A DNA stretch of 64,000 nt from Lachnospiraceae bacterium (GCA_022647575.1 JALCKY010000004.1:62001-126000); one strand, 5' to 3'; shown: positions 8,096 through 17,637, numbered from the stretch's first letter. Notes: generated by a model not told the origin, from the sequence alone. Translations and numbers: made by a program.

Positions 8096-8772
8096 GATGG
8101 GTTCTCTTCTTTTCCTTTCACTTCCTGCATTTCTTTTTCAAGTTCCAGCACGCGGTTCACCAGTTCCGAATTTTCTCTCTGCAGCGTCCGCAGATCATCC
8201 AGCACAGGATCCGGCAAATGCATCTGATCCATATCCGCACACGGTGTTTTCCGGTTCGCCCTCCGGACGACACGTCCGGGTACGCCGACGACCGTGCAGT
8301 TCGGCGGAATCTCGTCGAGCACGACCGACCCTGCACCGATTTTCGAATTTTCTCCCACGGTAAAAGATCCCAGCAGTTTGGCTCCGGCAGAGACCATGAC
8401 GCCGTCCTTCAGCGTCGGATGACGCTTGCCGTGTTCCTTTCCGGTGCCTCCCAGAGTCACTCCCTGATACAGCGTGCAGTTGTCTCCGATGACCGTTGTT
8501 TCGCCGATGACGACGCCGGCTCCGTGGTCAATGAAAAGACCCTTCCCGATCGTTGCACCGGGATGGATCTCAATTCCTGTTTTTCTCGCTGCTTTCTGTG
8601 AAATCAGACGTGCGCGGAAGCATTTGCCCTGAAGCCAGAGCTTATGAGCCTTCCGGTAAGCCTTCAGTGCATGATGGCACGGATAAAGGAGGACGTCCCA
8701 GTAGGAGCGGAGCGCCGGATCGCGGTCTTTGTACAGTTCATATTCTTCTTTGAGTTCTTTTATCAGGCTCAT
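8092..8772 (-). CDS. cysE: Serine O-acetyltransferase
   Basis: 226 residues, the shorter Firmicute form. It acetylates L-serine to O-acetylserine, the first committed step of cysteine synthesis. Seen: N-terminal helical region (RDPALRSYWDVLLYPCHHALKAYR), then left-handed beta-helix hexapeptide repeats (IHPGATIGKGLFIDHGAGVVIGET and following). The catalytic HPTLKDGVMVSAGAKLLG block and the GNDGE-like C-terminal turn follow. A Glu-rich coiled tail (residues about 195-226) extends beyond the usual end. No Shine-Dalgarno is visible before ATG at 8772. A consensus TTGACA promoter places the transcription start within a few bases of the ATG. Confidence 0.92.
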   Translation of the reverse strand: MSLIKELKEEYELYKDRDPALRSYWDVLLYPCHHALKAYRKAHKLWLQGKCFRARLISQKAARKTGIEIHPGATIGKGLFIDHGAGVVIGETTVIGDNCTLYQGVTLGGTGKEHGKRHPTLKDGVMVSAGAKLLGSFTVGENSKIGAGSVVLDEIPPNCTVVGVPGRVVRRANRKTPCADMDQMHLPDPVLDDLRTLQRENSELVNRVLELEKEMQEVKGKEENPS

Positions 8773-8779
8773 GGAAATA

Positions 8780-8807
8780 AGTCTAACAGAACTCGTTTAA
8801 TTGTCAA
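8780..8807 (-). promoter_or_regulatory. cysE promoter, possibly giving a leaderless mRNA
   Basis: TTGACA at 8802-8807, 16-base spacer and TAGACT at 8780-8785 on the minus strand. Transcription should begin around 8773-8774, one or two bases before the cysE ATG (8772). Confidence 0.55.
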
Positions 8808-8816
8808 GAAATGGCT

Positions 8817-9668
8817 TTAAAAATGCGCCGCAAGAAGCTCTGCGGCCTCATTGATCGGGATGCACATGCCGATTCCCTCCAGCTGCGTATCCGAAGCCGC
8901 GGTGCTGATGTATTTCCTGGAAATGATGCCGACGAGTTTTCCGTCGGTGCTGAAGACTCCTCCCCCGCTGCTGCCGCCGTTGATGGCCGCATCGGTCTGG
9001 AACATCTTCACGTATTTCCCTTCCGCATTTGCAGACTGCATCGTCCGGTTCAGTCCGGAGACGACACCCGTGCTGACGGAGGCCGCCAGTTTTCCGGATG
9101 CCGGATTGGCAATGCAGATCAGCTGGTCCCCGGCCTGCAGCTGATCGCTGTCGCCGATTTCAACGGGCTTTGCATCGAGTCCGGGTACGGACAGGATTGC
9201 CAGGTCCCGCACCTCATCCGCATCCAGAAGCGTTCCGTCAAAAGACTTCGCTTCCTCTTCCGATCCGGCAGGAATCGAGACCGCAATCCGGTCCGTATCA
9301 CTGACCACGTGATAGCAGGTCAGCACAAGTTCCCTGCCGATCACGACACCCGTCGCTTCTCCGGCCTCCAGCTCCTCCTCGGAATCGGAATCATCCTGTT
9401 CCTGAAAAGTCGTGCCGGAAGAATGGACGGTCATGTTCTTGTAAATGGAGATTCCCGCAATGCTCCCGCGGACTGCCGACACCGTTTCCGTAAACGGGCT
9501 GCTGCCTCCGCTGCCCGCTGATTCCGAAAGCGACGCGATTTCAGCTGCCTGCCTGGCTATTTCCCTCTGCTGAATCACAGCTGCAGCAATCAGGGAAATA
9601 ACCAGGATCAGCAGTACGGCATCCATTGCCCGAAAGCGTTTCGGCTTCTGTTTCTCTTCTTCCATCAC
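8817..9668 (-). CDS. Membrane-anchored trypsin-like serine protease (S1C, HtrA-like without PDZ)
   Basis: 283 residues. An N-terminal membrane segment (about 16-34) is followed by a coiled linker and an HtrA-type protease domain. The catalytic triad is visible: His120 (LTCYHVVSD), Asp155 (VRDLAIL) and Ser234 (GGSSGGGV). An acidic loop (residues 90-104, DDSDSEEELEAGE) interrupts the early domain. The protein ends after the protease domain, so there is no PDZ domain. It would face outside the membrane. Translation starts at GTG (9668) or ATG (9665), both overlapping the TGA of the giant lipoprotein, so the two are coupled. Trimming or folding control of that surface protein is a reasonable inference, not shown. 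Confidence 0.8.
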   Translation of the reverse strand: MMEEEKQKPKRFRAMDAVLLILVISLIAAAVIQQREIARQAAEIASLSESAGSGGSSPFTETVSAVRGSIAGISIYKNMTVHSSGTTFQEQDDSDSEEELEAGEATGVVIGRELVLTCYHVVSDTDRIAVSIPAGSEEEAKSFDGTLLDADEVRDLAILSVPGLDAKPVEIGDSDQLQAGDQLICIANPASGKLAASVSTGVVSGLNRTMQSANAEGKYVKMFQTDAAINGGSSGGGVFSTDGKLVGIISRKYISTAASDTQLEGIGMCIPINEAAELLAAHF

Positions 9669-12600
9669 GTACCTGCTTCCGTTTTATCCGTTCCCTCTGC
9701 CGCCGGCGGCAGAGTCAGTTCTTCCACGGGCTGCTCCGATGATTCTTCCTTCTTTTCCTCCGATGCTTCGGAAGACGGAGTTTCAGCCGCCGGTGCTTCC
9801 GCTGCAAGAGTATCCGCTGTTGATGTCTCCGCCGCCGTTTCACCCTGCTCCTCCGCCGGTATGACAGCAGGGCTTGTCTCGGTCCCTGCTGCCTGTACAC
9901 CCGCTGCATTTCCGCTCACTTCCTCAGCCGGCACTTCGGAAACCGTACCGGTATCAGCTGTCGGAGCCGGTGCCGCGGACATCAGTACCGGTGCCGCAAG
10001 TGACCTCATACTAAGCTGACTCGGATCAGCTGAGTTAACTTCCATTTTTAAGCTGACAGTTACAATATTAATTGTACCATCATATTTTGGGTTGGCCAAA
10101 TTCGTAGTTGGATCCATATCGTTTCCCGTATAAGTTTTATCTCCAATCGTATATGTTATGCCTTCCTGCTGCAAAGATTCTGCTTTGTTTGTACCGACAG
10201 TAACTCTCCATACCTGTACTGTAGGATACGAATCACCCTTTTCCAACGTAAACTCTATCGTTGGATTAGCGATATATATGTTATCTGGAGTCTTCGGCAG
10301 TTCTTCCCCGATTTTAGAAATACCAAAGAAAGTTGTCTCACTCTGTACCGTATCCGTAAAAGTATACGTAACCTTCCCAGCCGTCGCTATTGTAAGCTGC
10401 CCCGTCTGATATTTCACTTCATAATTGGCTGTCACGTCCACTTCTGCAGAGTTCTTGATTGTTATATCTGTCCCGGAAGGAGTGATGGTATATGTTCCGT
10501 TTATTTTCTCTGTTGCTATGCTGTAGCTGAACGTTCCTGTCAGGCTGTCTCCTTCCGCCAGTCCTGTCACGGTATTGCTCCATGCCGGATCTTCCGTCGC
10601 ACCATCGACCTTGCTCTTATCATCCGCCTTGACGGTAACCTCTTTCTTCGTAATCTCGATGGTCGCGGCAGCTGTCCCCGACTGCGGATAACCTGCCGCC
10701 GCAGCACGGACATAAACGTTCACCTTTCCGTCTGTCACATTGGTATAGGTCGGTGCCGTATCTGACCAGGTCTTCTGATCCGTCGAATATTCCACTGTTG
10801 CATACCAAGGTGAAACCGAAACGCTGATGCCGTGAGGCGATCCGTCGTAAGCACCGCTGTAAGAGGTGGCACTGACGGATACGCTCGGGATTTCATCGTA
10901 AACAGCCATCAGATAATTCCCTGCCTTGTACCCTGCCTCGATAACCTTGCCTTCCGTATAGATAGAAACGGAATCCCCGGTATTGTTCGACCATGCCCAG
11001 TGACTGAATGTATATCCCGGAGGCGGAGTCGGCGTTTCGTAGTCATACTGTGCGCTCAGCTGAGCATCGACATTAAAACGATCAATCGTCAGACTGCCCG
11101 TCCGGTTGCTGAAGGTACCGCCGTTCGCCTGCAGGGTGATGGAAATGAACCTGTATTTCTTCCCGGTCGCTTTCCACTGTGCCGTTGCATTTTCCCCGTA
11201 ATGAATCGAAGTCACGATCGTGTCAGTCTTGGAAGATTTCCATCCGTCAAATGCATACTCCACCTGATAGCCTTCGGCATCCGTTACATAATTCGGCGTG
11301 ACCGGCTGGTAATAGCTCAGATCGATCGTGTCCTCCGGATTGCCGGTCAGCGTTTTCTTGACTGAGCCGTCTGCCAGCCTGCCTCCGTTCAGATCCAGGA
11401 TGGAAGCAGACTTGCCTTTCCAGTTGATTTCAATGCTGTCCACCAGCAGGATTCCGTTTTCCGTATCGCCGCTTCCGAACGTATACGTAAGCGGAGCTTC
11501 ATCCGGGATTGCTATCACGTCAGCGAAATGATCTTCGCCGTGCTTATAAGAAACATAGCCCGGACGTTCATGGATATAGCTGAAGATATCCGCTGCCGTC
11601 AGTTTTTCTCCGACCTTTCCGTAAACCGTGAAGCTGAGATCTTCTCCGAGCTTGAAGGCTTCCGCAGAATCTTTGAGCGTAATGATGACGCCGCGCTCTT
11701 CAAAGACCGGTTCAAACGTGATGCTCCCGCCGCCGGCAGCAGCCAGTCCGTCAAGGTCTGCATAGCTTCCGTTTTTCAGGGTAATGTAATCCCCGCCGAT
11801 TTTTTCGGTCGATTTCCAGTAATAATTGTCAAATGCAAGGCTGCTCCGGTCTCTGTCCGCCGCGATGATTTTCGGCGGGAAGAAGCTCAGGGAGCGGTTG
11901 GCTTTATTGACTGTATCGGAGGAAGCATAATCCACTTCCAGTTTCGTATTGTTCTCCGAAAGAGTATAGACATTGGCACCGTTCCAGGACTGCTGCGACG
12001 TGCCGTTTGAGGAATTGTCGATCGTGCCTGCACCTTTTGCATTGAAGAAAAGCTTATTGACCGGCGATGCCGTATAGACCGCCAGCAGCGGATAGCTCTC
12101 TCCTTCATCCAAAAGAACCTTCGAGCCCTTTTGGGAAATGGAAGCCAGATCCGCATAATCGGCTGTGACGGTTCCGTACTCGAAATCTTCCCGGGTCGGA
12201 ATCTTCCAGCCGGCGAAGCTGTAGACCGCTGCCCGTTCCGCTGCCGTTTTGGATGTATCCGTCACCAGAAGCATGTCCGCATCCGGCAGAGCCACGCCCT
12301 TCAGGAAATCCTGAAGACCGTCATAAGTCATCCCGATCCGGTTGTCGTCCACATGTCCGAAAGCCTTGTATTTCCCGTCACTGTCCTGGGTCACAGCCCT
12401 GCAGAAAACATTGATCTCAGTGCCGCTGCGGTCCAGGCCGTAGTAGGTAATCGTCTGATCCTGCTCCGTGAGGGCCGGCAGTTCTTTATAAAAGGATGTT
12501 TCATTTTTCACATTTGAATAACTGACATTTTCCGAAACCGCATACTGGACTGCCCTCGACCAGCCCATGATGCTGTCCAGCCTGAACTCTTCCGGAACAG

Positions 12601-15600
12601 CCGGGACTTCGCCGATATTGGTCCGTGCGGCAACCTTCTTCCCATTGTAGACAAAGTAGACATTTTTCCAGACATTCTTTATCACCGGAGCTGCCGTAGC
12701 GTAGACAAGATCCGGCTGCATTTTCCGCCTCGTCACTTCATGGCTGTCCTTCGTCTGATGATAGTAGTATCTTTCTCCCTCCACGTATTCATCGTCATGA
12801 ATGACCGTAATCGTGGCCTTGGATGTCGCGTTCACGTCTTCTGTCTTCGTCCAGTCTGTGAAGCTTTCTTTCGTTCCGATTTCAGTTCCGTCATTCAGCC
12901 GGCTGTAGGAAACCAGATCCGGATTCTGCTTCTCAAGCTGATTCTCCGTTCCGTACTGATAAGTAACCGTCTTGATTGTCTGGGGCGAATCGGACCAGTT
13001 CAGTACCCATGAGGCTTTCATGTCCTTCGCCGGGTTCATGTGCAGATAGACATTGACATCTTCTTTCATCACTCCGATGTCCTCTGCCGTCATTACTTTT
13101 CCGTCTTTTCCGGACGACATCGGCACATCCGACCAGAAAGCGGTATTGACATCCCAGTCGCTCGGTGAGTAGCCCCAGTAGTCCTTAATGGTTGTATCCC
13201 AGCCTTTGTAATATTTCGCTGCCCTGACCTTCTCTGCTTCTTCCCTGTAATTTCCGTCTCCCAGTTCAAGTGCCACCGACAGCCAGATCTTGACATCCCC
13301 TTCGCACTGATATCCCGGCTTTGCAAATGCAACAGGCGTCGCTCCGGCAGGGTACGTATCCTGAGTCAGAAGATTGCCGTCCGTATCATAGAAGTTGATA
13401 TGGTACTGCGTCTTTGTATTTCCGGTCGCACTGTAATTGATATAGAAAGTCTTGGTCGGATTTTCTGCCGTAAAGACATCCTGTACCTTCGACGCCTTGG
13501 CAACAACCTTGATCGTCATGTCCTGACTGAGTGCGCCGTTCCGTACGACGACATACCCGCCGTCCAGTACTCCGTTTAAGGCAACGGCATATTTCGCAAT
13601 TTCTTCCGGTTTACTATAAGTAATGCTCTGCTTGCGGAGCCCGCCGTCCAGTCCGCGGACATTGCTGATTTTGCTGTCCGCCAGGGTGATTTCCGCTATC
13701 TCAAAGTCATAGTCCTCCCGGTTGAACGTCACCGCCGAAACCTTATCATCATCCGAATAGGCTACGGAGCTCGTTTTCATATTTCCGCGAAGAACTTTCA
13801 GGCAGGAGGAATTCTTATCCCCGATGTCTGTTTCCAGTTTATAAGGCGCAGCGGAATCCGTGCTGCGGATCTTGTTTTCAAGCTTCACGGTATTCCCGTT
13901 CTTATCCTTCATATCCGTAAGATCGACCAAATTGCTCGAAAGGGCTATAGTCTCGGTCGAGTCTACGAAGCCTCCGTAGATATCCTCGGCGCTGGAGCTG
14001 AAGGCTCCCAGTTCCTGCTGCCAGAGCGGGAATTTCCAGTCAGCCAGTCCTATTTCCCATTCTTTTACAATCTTGATAGTCGCCTTCAACTCCACAAAAA
14101 TTCCTACCGAAACTCTTGCGCCTCCGGCAAATGTAGAGACGGATGATTCATATTCCTCCCCTTCTTTATTCAGCATGTCCGTGAAATACTGTCCGCTTGA
14201 TTTATTGAAATTATAGGCGAAATAACCGGTCAGTTCCCCGTAAGGGCCGGCACCGGCTTCCAGGCCGACGTGAAGAAGATCATTCATCTGGAAACCGCTC
14301 AGGTTCAGTCCGAGTTTAATGCCGAATTTCACTCCGATGCCGCCCTGCAGCACGACTCCCACATTCAGGTCGCTTGCAAGCGTGCGGGCGCCTGTCTTAA
14401 AGGAAGAAAGACTGCTGCTGCTTCCGTAGGTTTCGATATCCTTGATGATTCCCTTATCATAGATGCATTTTCCGTTGCTGATATAATAATCGCCTTTGTG
14501 CTCATAGCTTATTTTCGCCGTAAGGCTGACCTGAGCCGCAATGCTGAATGTTATGCCGAACGTTATCTGAACCGAATCGACGCCGCTGAAAGTCAGATTG
14601 ATTTTCCCGAGTTCCTTGTCGACGAGGTCGACGTAATTCAGGTCCACATCGTACAGTTCATTGTTATCCGCCATCAGCGAATGCATCTGATCGACGTATT
14701 TCCAAAGGTCGCGTGTCTGCTTGGCGACTGAAATGACGACTTCGGAATCTTCGGAAGTGTCAATGTCGATTCCCAGTTCGCTTTCCAGTTTCTTCGAAGA
14801 ATCATCCTTGCTGTTTTCAGCTACTGTCTCATTTCCGGCAGCTCCGGCACCTCCGCCGACTCCGCCCAGCGCGCTGCTGTTCGTACTCCCGGAGGATGTG
14901 CTGTTTGAGCTGCTCCCCGAGCTTGTGCTGTGACTTGAGGTTCCCGAATTCGTACTGCCGTTCGAACTGCTTCCCGAGTTCGTGCTGTGACTTGAAGTTC
15001 CCGAATTCGTGCTGCCGTTCGAGCTGCTTCCCGAGTTCGTGCTGTGACTTGAAGTTCCCGAATTCGTACTGCCGTTCGAGCTGCTCCCCGAGTTCGTGCT
15101 GTGACTTGAGCTTCCCGAATTCGTACTGCCGTTTGAGCTGCTTCCCGAATTCGTGCTGCCGTTTGAGCTGCTTCCCGAACTCGTGCTGTTCGAGCTGGTT
15201 CCGGAACTGCTGCTGTCCGTCCCGGACTCATCATCATCCTTCTCTTCCTTCCCGAGTTCCAGCGTAGCATTGAAGCTGAATTCCGTCGTGCTGTCGGGAA
15301 CAATTCCGACCATGACGAAGTCATCCTTCATAGAAGCATACTTTGCATTCTTGGCAATGGTCTTGCCATAGACAGATACCGGGCAGGACTCGCTGATATG
15401 GAACTTCAGCTTGACGGTACCCTGCAGTCCGGTCTTTTCATTCTTGCCGAAATCCCACTCAAATTCTTTGCTTTCAAATTCAATCCCGACATAGGGAATC
15501 TTCTGCTCAGAAAGACCGATGTCAAAATTGATCTCGCCGTATTTCTCACCGCTGATGCTGAGCGTATTGACATCCTGCAGTTCTTCCGGTCCGATTCCGA

Positions 15601-16963
15601 GATCGACCGCCGTCATTTCCATGAAACGGTCATAATTTTCTTTCGACACATACTGCAGCTGCTCCTGGATTTCAGGAGATTCCCTGACTCCGTCCATGAC
15701 GGCATCCACATAGGCAGCAAAACCGATGCTGGTCCCGATTTCCTTCGCCAGCTCATCCTGTACATTTTCATCAAATTCAACTGAATAATTTTCCAGGTCT
15801 CCGCTGTCAAAGGAATAGGCATATTCATCCCAGAGATCGGAAGTGGAGGCGATTTCCATGGTGCAGGGCCTCCCCTGTCCGGAGCTTTCCCCCACGGTAA
15901 GCACTTTGTAGTGTACGCCTTTGCCTTCCTCTCCTCCGTCCGGGAGGTAAATGACGTCCCCTTCCTTGACCGGTGCCGTCGAAGACAGGACGGCAGTATA
16001 TTCATTGTCGCCGGTCTTTTTGATTTCCTGCACATCCTTTGCCGCGACATTGATGATGCCTGCCTTCGCGACCTGCGTATCCATCTTTTCTTCTGCAATC
16101 TTAAAATTCAGCTGTACGGCATCATTGCCGATGAGGGAAATGCTGCCGGCAGATTCGAATCTTTCCGCTTCCGGTTTCAGGATTGTAAGACTGTAAAGCT
16201 GTCCGGCTGCAAACCCGCCTTCCGCATACAGGCGATAGCGGAATGAACCTGCGGTAACAGATTTTGTAAAATCAATGCCTTCCTGTTTCAGCTCTTCCGT
16301 CAGTTCCGAATCCGTATCTTCCGGAATGTCCGGATTTGATTCGATGTCTTTCATGGAGATGCTGATTTTGCCGTTGTAGACATCTTCGAATTTAATATAT
16401 TCCGCCAGCGTTTCCGCTGTGATTTTCTCCGTTGAATAAAGTACAAACTCCGTATCCGCAGGCATGTCCGCCTGATAGGAGGCAAAGGTCGTTCCGTTGG
16501 AACGGTAGCCCGCATACAGCGTCGTATCTTTCGAGAAAGTCATATCCTCCTCGTAAGGCGTCGACAGATATTTATCCAGATACCAGCCGGTGAATTCGCA
16601 TCCTGCCATGCTCGGAGGTACCATTTCCGAAAGATCCAGCTTCGTATCCGGATAGACTTTCATCGTATCTTCTTCCGCACCGCCTCCGGTAACAAAAGTC
16701 AGAATAATGCTGCCGTCTGCATTCCCGGATGAAGACACTTTAATGTTCTTTCCCGTTTCTCCGGCAGCTGTAGTGTCCGTATTGCCGGAATCTTTCTGTC
16801 CGTCCGCGGCAGAATCCGATGCTGAGGAATCCGCCGGTGAGGCAGTGCTGTCTGCATTTCCCGCGGAAGAAGAACTGCTGCCGTTTGATCCGCAGGCCGC
16901 AAGGCCGAGTACCAGAGTCAGTACGCATAACAGGGCAATCACTTTTTTGAATTTCTTCATCAT
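9665..16963 (-). CDS. Giant surface lipoprotein with InlB-like and MBG-like domains
   Basis: 2432 residues. A lipoprotein signal (KK, hydrophobic core, LAAC with Cys near 24) is followed by a Ser/Ala/Asp-rich linker. An InlB/Flg_new-type beta-grasp repeat follows near residues 80-150 (FTGWYLD...TLYAGY). Middle regions are uncharacterised, with a Ser/Gly/Asn/Thr linker at about 577-700 made of 19-residue repeats. More InlB-like units lie near 1880-2010 (FDGWKS...ATAQW). MBG-type Ig-like domains lie near 2025-2195 (YDGSPHGISVSVS, then KVDGATEDP). The tail (about 2300-2432) is Ala/Glu/Thr-rich with no LPxTG. Anchoring is thus by lipid at the N terminus. A large extracellular adhesin or scaffold is likely. 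RBS GGGGAGG precedes ATG at 16963. It is coupled to the downstream protease. Confidence 0.82.
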   Translation of the reverse strand: MMKKFKKVIALLCVLTLVLGLAACGSNGSSSSSAGNADSTASPADSSASDSAADGQKDSGNTDTTAAGETGKNIKVSSSGNADGSIILTFVTGGGAEEDTMKVYPDTKLDLSEMVPPSMAGCEFTGWYLDKYLSTPYEEDMTFSKDTTLYAGYRSNGTTFASYQADMPADTEFVLYSTEKITAETLAEYIKFEDVYNGKISISMKDIESNPDIPEDTDSELTEELKQEGIDFTKSVTAGSFRYRLYAEGGFAAGQLYSLTILKPEAERFESAGSISLIGNDAVQLNFKIAEEKMDTQVAKAGIINVAAKDVQEIKKTGDNEYTAVLSSTAPVKEGDVIYLPDGGEEGKGVHYKVLTVGESSGQGRPCTMEIASTSDLWDEYAYSFDSGDLENYSVEFDENVQDELAKEIGTSIGFAAYVDAVMDGVRESPEIQEQLQYVSKENYDRFMEMTAVDLGIGPEELQDVNTLSISGEKYGEINFDIGLSEQKIPYVGIEFESKEFEWDFGKNEKTGLQGTVKLKFHISESCPVSVYGKTIAKNAKYASMKDDFVMVGIVPDSTTEFSFNATLELGKEEKDDDESGTDSSSSGTSSNSTSSGSSSNGSTNSGSSSNGSTNSGSSSHSTNSGSSSNGSTNSGTSSHSTNSGSSSNGSTNSGTSSHSTNSGSSSNGSTNSGTSSHSTSSGSSSNSTSSGSTNSSALGGVGGGAGAAGNETVAENSKDDSSKKLESELGIDIDTSEDSEVVISVAKQTRDLWKYVDQMHSLMADNNELYDVDLNYVDLVDKELGKINLTFSGVDSVQITFGITFSIAAQVSLTAKISYEHKGDYYISNGKCIYDKGIIKDIETYGSSSSLSSFKTGARTLASDLNVGVVLQGGIGVKFGIKLGLNLSGFQMNDLLHVGLEAGAGPYGELTGYFAYNFNKSSGQYFTDMLNKEGEEYESSVSTFAGGARVSVGIFVELKATIKIVKEWEIGLADWKFPLWQQELGAFSSSAEDIYGGFVDSTETIALSSNLVDLTDMKDKNGNTVKLENKIRSTDSAAPYKLETDIGDKNSSCLKVLRGNMKTSSVAYSDDDKVSAVTFNREDYDFEIAEITLADSKISNVRGLDGGLRKQSITYSKPEEIAKYAVALNGVLDGGYVVVRNGALSQDMTIKVVAKASKVQDVFTAENPTKTFYINYSATGNTKTQYHINFYDTDGNLLTQDTYPAGATPVAFAKPGYQCEGDVKIWLSVALELGDGNYREEAEKVRAAKYYKGWDTTIKDYWGYSPSDWDVNTAFWSDVPMSSGKDGKVMTAEDIGVMKEDVNVYLHMNPAKDMKASWVLNWSDSPQTIKTVTYQYGTENQLEKQNPDLVSYSRLNDGTEIGTKESFTDWTKTEDVNATSKATITVIHDDEYVEGERYYYHQTKDSHEVTRRKMQPDLVYATAAPVIKNVWKNVYFVYNGKKVAARTNIGEVPAVPEEFRLDSIMGWSRAVQYAVSENVSYSNVKNETSFYKELPALTEQDQTITYYGLDRSGTEINVFCRAVTQDSDGKYKAFGHVDDNRIGMTYDGLQDFLKGVALPDADMLLVTDTSKTAAERAAVYSFAGWKIPTREDFEYGTVTADYADLASISQKGSKVLLDEGESYPLLAVYTASPVNKLFFNAKGAGTIDNSSNGTSQQSWNGANVYTLSENNTKLEVDYASSDTVNKANRSLSFFPPKIIAADRDRSSLAFDNYYWKSTEKIGGDYITLKNGSYADLDGLAAAGGGSITFEPVFEERGVIITLKDSAEAFKLGEDLSFTVYGKVGEKLTAADIFSYIHERPGYVSYKHGEDHFADVIAIPDEAPLTYTFGSGDTENGILLVDSIEINWKGKSASILDLNGGRLADGSVKKTLTGNPEDTIDLSYYQPVTPNYVTDAEGYQVEYAFDGWKSSKTDTIVTSIHYGENATAQWKATGKKYRFISITLQANGGTFSNRTGSLTIDRFNVDAQLSAQYDYETPTPPPGYTFSHWAWSNNTGDSVSIYTEGKVIEAGYKAGNYLMAVYDEIPSVSVSATSYSGAYDGSPHGISVSVSPWYATVEYSTDQKTWSDTAPTYTNVTDGKVNVYVRAAAAGYPQSGTAAATIEITKKEVTVKADDKSKVDGATEDPAWSNTVTGLAEGDSLTGTFSYSIATEKINGTYTITPSGTDITIKNSAEVDVTANYEVKYQTGQLTIATAGKVTYTFTDTVQSETTFFGISKIGEELPKTPDNIYIANPTIEFTLEKGDSYPTVQVWRVTVGTNKAESLQQEGITYTIGDKTYTGNDMDPTTNLANPKYDGTINIVTVSLKMEVNSADPSQLSMRSLAAPVLMSAAPAPTADTGTVSEVPAEEVSGNAAGVQAAGTETSPAVIPAEEQGETAAETSTADTLAAEAPAAETPSSEASEEKKEESSEQPVEELTLPPAAEGTDKTEAGT
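14941..15168 (-). repeat. 57-bp coding tandem repeat in the giant lipoprotein
   Basis: Units begin at 14941, 14998, 15055 and 15112 (period 57 bp) and encode the 19-residue repeat GSSSNGSTNSGTSSHSTNS. Degenerate copies lie on both sides. It forms a flexible, probably disordered linker, and copy number could vary between strains. Confidence 0.85.
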
Positions 16964-17020
16964 TCCATTCCTCCCCGAATCTTTTTGCGGCCGGCATGCC
17001 GCCTGGATAATCTGCCGTTT

Positions 17021-17104
17021 TGAATCTCCGTTTTCCGTGAATCTCAGTTTTCCGTGAATCTCCGTTTTCGTGAATCTCAGTTTTCCGTGAATCTCAGTTT
17101 TCTG
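17021..17104. repeat. 17-bp tandem repeat, five copies
   Basis: Units TGAATCTC(C/A)GTTTTCCG at 17021, 17038, 17055 (16 bp), 17071 and 17088. It fills the gap between the small membrane protein gene (17111-17431) and the start of the giant lipoprotein gene, so it would be in the leader of the latter. A CGGCATGCCG palindrome lies just downstream of it (about 16992-17001). Confidence 0.85.
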
Positions 17105-17110
17105 TGGATT

Positions 17111-17431
17111 TCATTTCTTTCTGAAGTGTTTTTTCTTCTGATACCGGATGCACACTACCGTTATGACGACGCCCGCGAGGAAGGAAATGACCCCCGCAAG
17201 CGCATACCCGCCGAATTCTTCTCCGGCCATCATGGCCCCGTAGGCATCCTCCGGATCAGAAGCAAATCCTGAAAAGGATCCTGCCAGGAGCACTGCTGCC
17301 GCAGCAACCGCTCCGGAAAGGGCTGCCGAAGCTGATGCCAGCAGAACGGTCACCAGACGGTCCCTTTTCTTTACGAGGACTGCTGCGCGTCTTCGGACTT
17401 CAAAAACCGCGTCATTTGGATGATTTCTCAT
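17111..17431 (-). CDS. Small two-TM membrane protein, uncharacterised
   Basis: 106 residues. A basic cytoplasmic N terminus (MRNHPNDAVFEVRRRAAVLVKKRDR) precedes a first membrane segment (about 27-50). A short outer acidic loop (about 51-70) precedes a second segment (about 75-95) and a Lys-rich tail. GAGGGG lies eight bases before ATG. It follows the terminator of the ECF sigma/PrsW operon and precedes the giant lipoprotein gene, so it starts a new transcription unit. The size and topology match the small membrane protein at 18875-19201. An accessory or anti-sigma-like role is possible; no motif proves it. Confidence 0.55.
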   Translation of the reverse strand: MRNHPNDAVFEVRRRAAVLVKKRDRLVTVLLASASAALSGAVAAAAVLLAGSFSGFASDPEDAYGAMMAGEEFGGYALAGVISFLAGVVITVVCIRYQKKKHFRKK

Positions 17432-17514
17432 GGCTTTTTCCCCTCTTCTGCTGAAAATTTATGTTTCTACCTGTTAGTTCCATTTTTCGTGAAAAGTTCG
17501 CAGTAAAAATTTAA

Positions 17515-17546
17515 CAAAAATAAAGCATGCTGTTTGTGCAGCATGC
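17515..17546 (-). terminator. Terminator after the PrsW-type gene
   Basis: GCATGCTG-CACAAA-CAGCATGC hairpin followed by TTTATTTTTG on the minus strand, about 90 bases after the PrsW stop. It separates the sigma/PrsW operon from the surface protein operon. Confidence 0.8.
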
Positions 17547-17637
17547 CCAATTTTTAGGGATTTCAGGATATCCGGGAAGTGTCTGGGAAGGGATTCCGAT
17601 TCGGAATTATTTCAGATTATTCACATTACCGGTTTTT

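Noticed and set aside
14896-15267. Cys/Ser-rich plus-strand frame, and the repeat as a possible CRISPR array
   Set aside because: The 57-bp units are in frame with the giant lipoprotein and have no unique spacers, so they are coding repeats.
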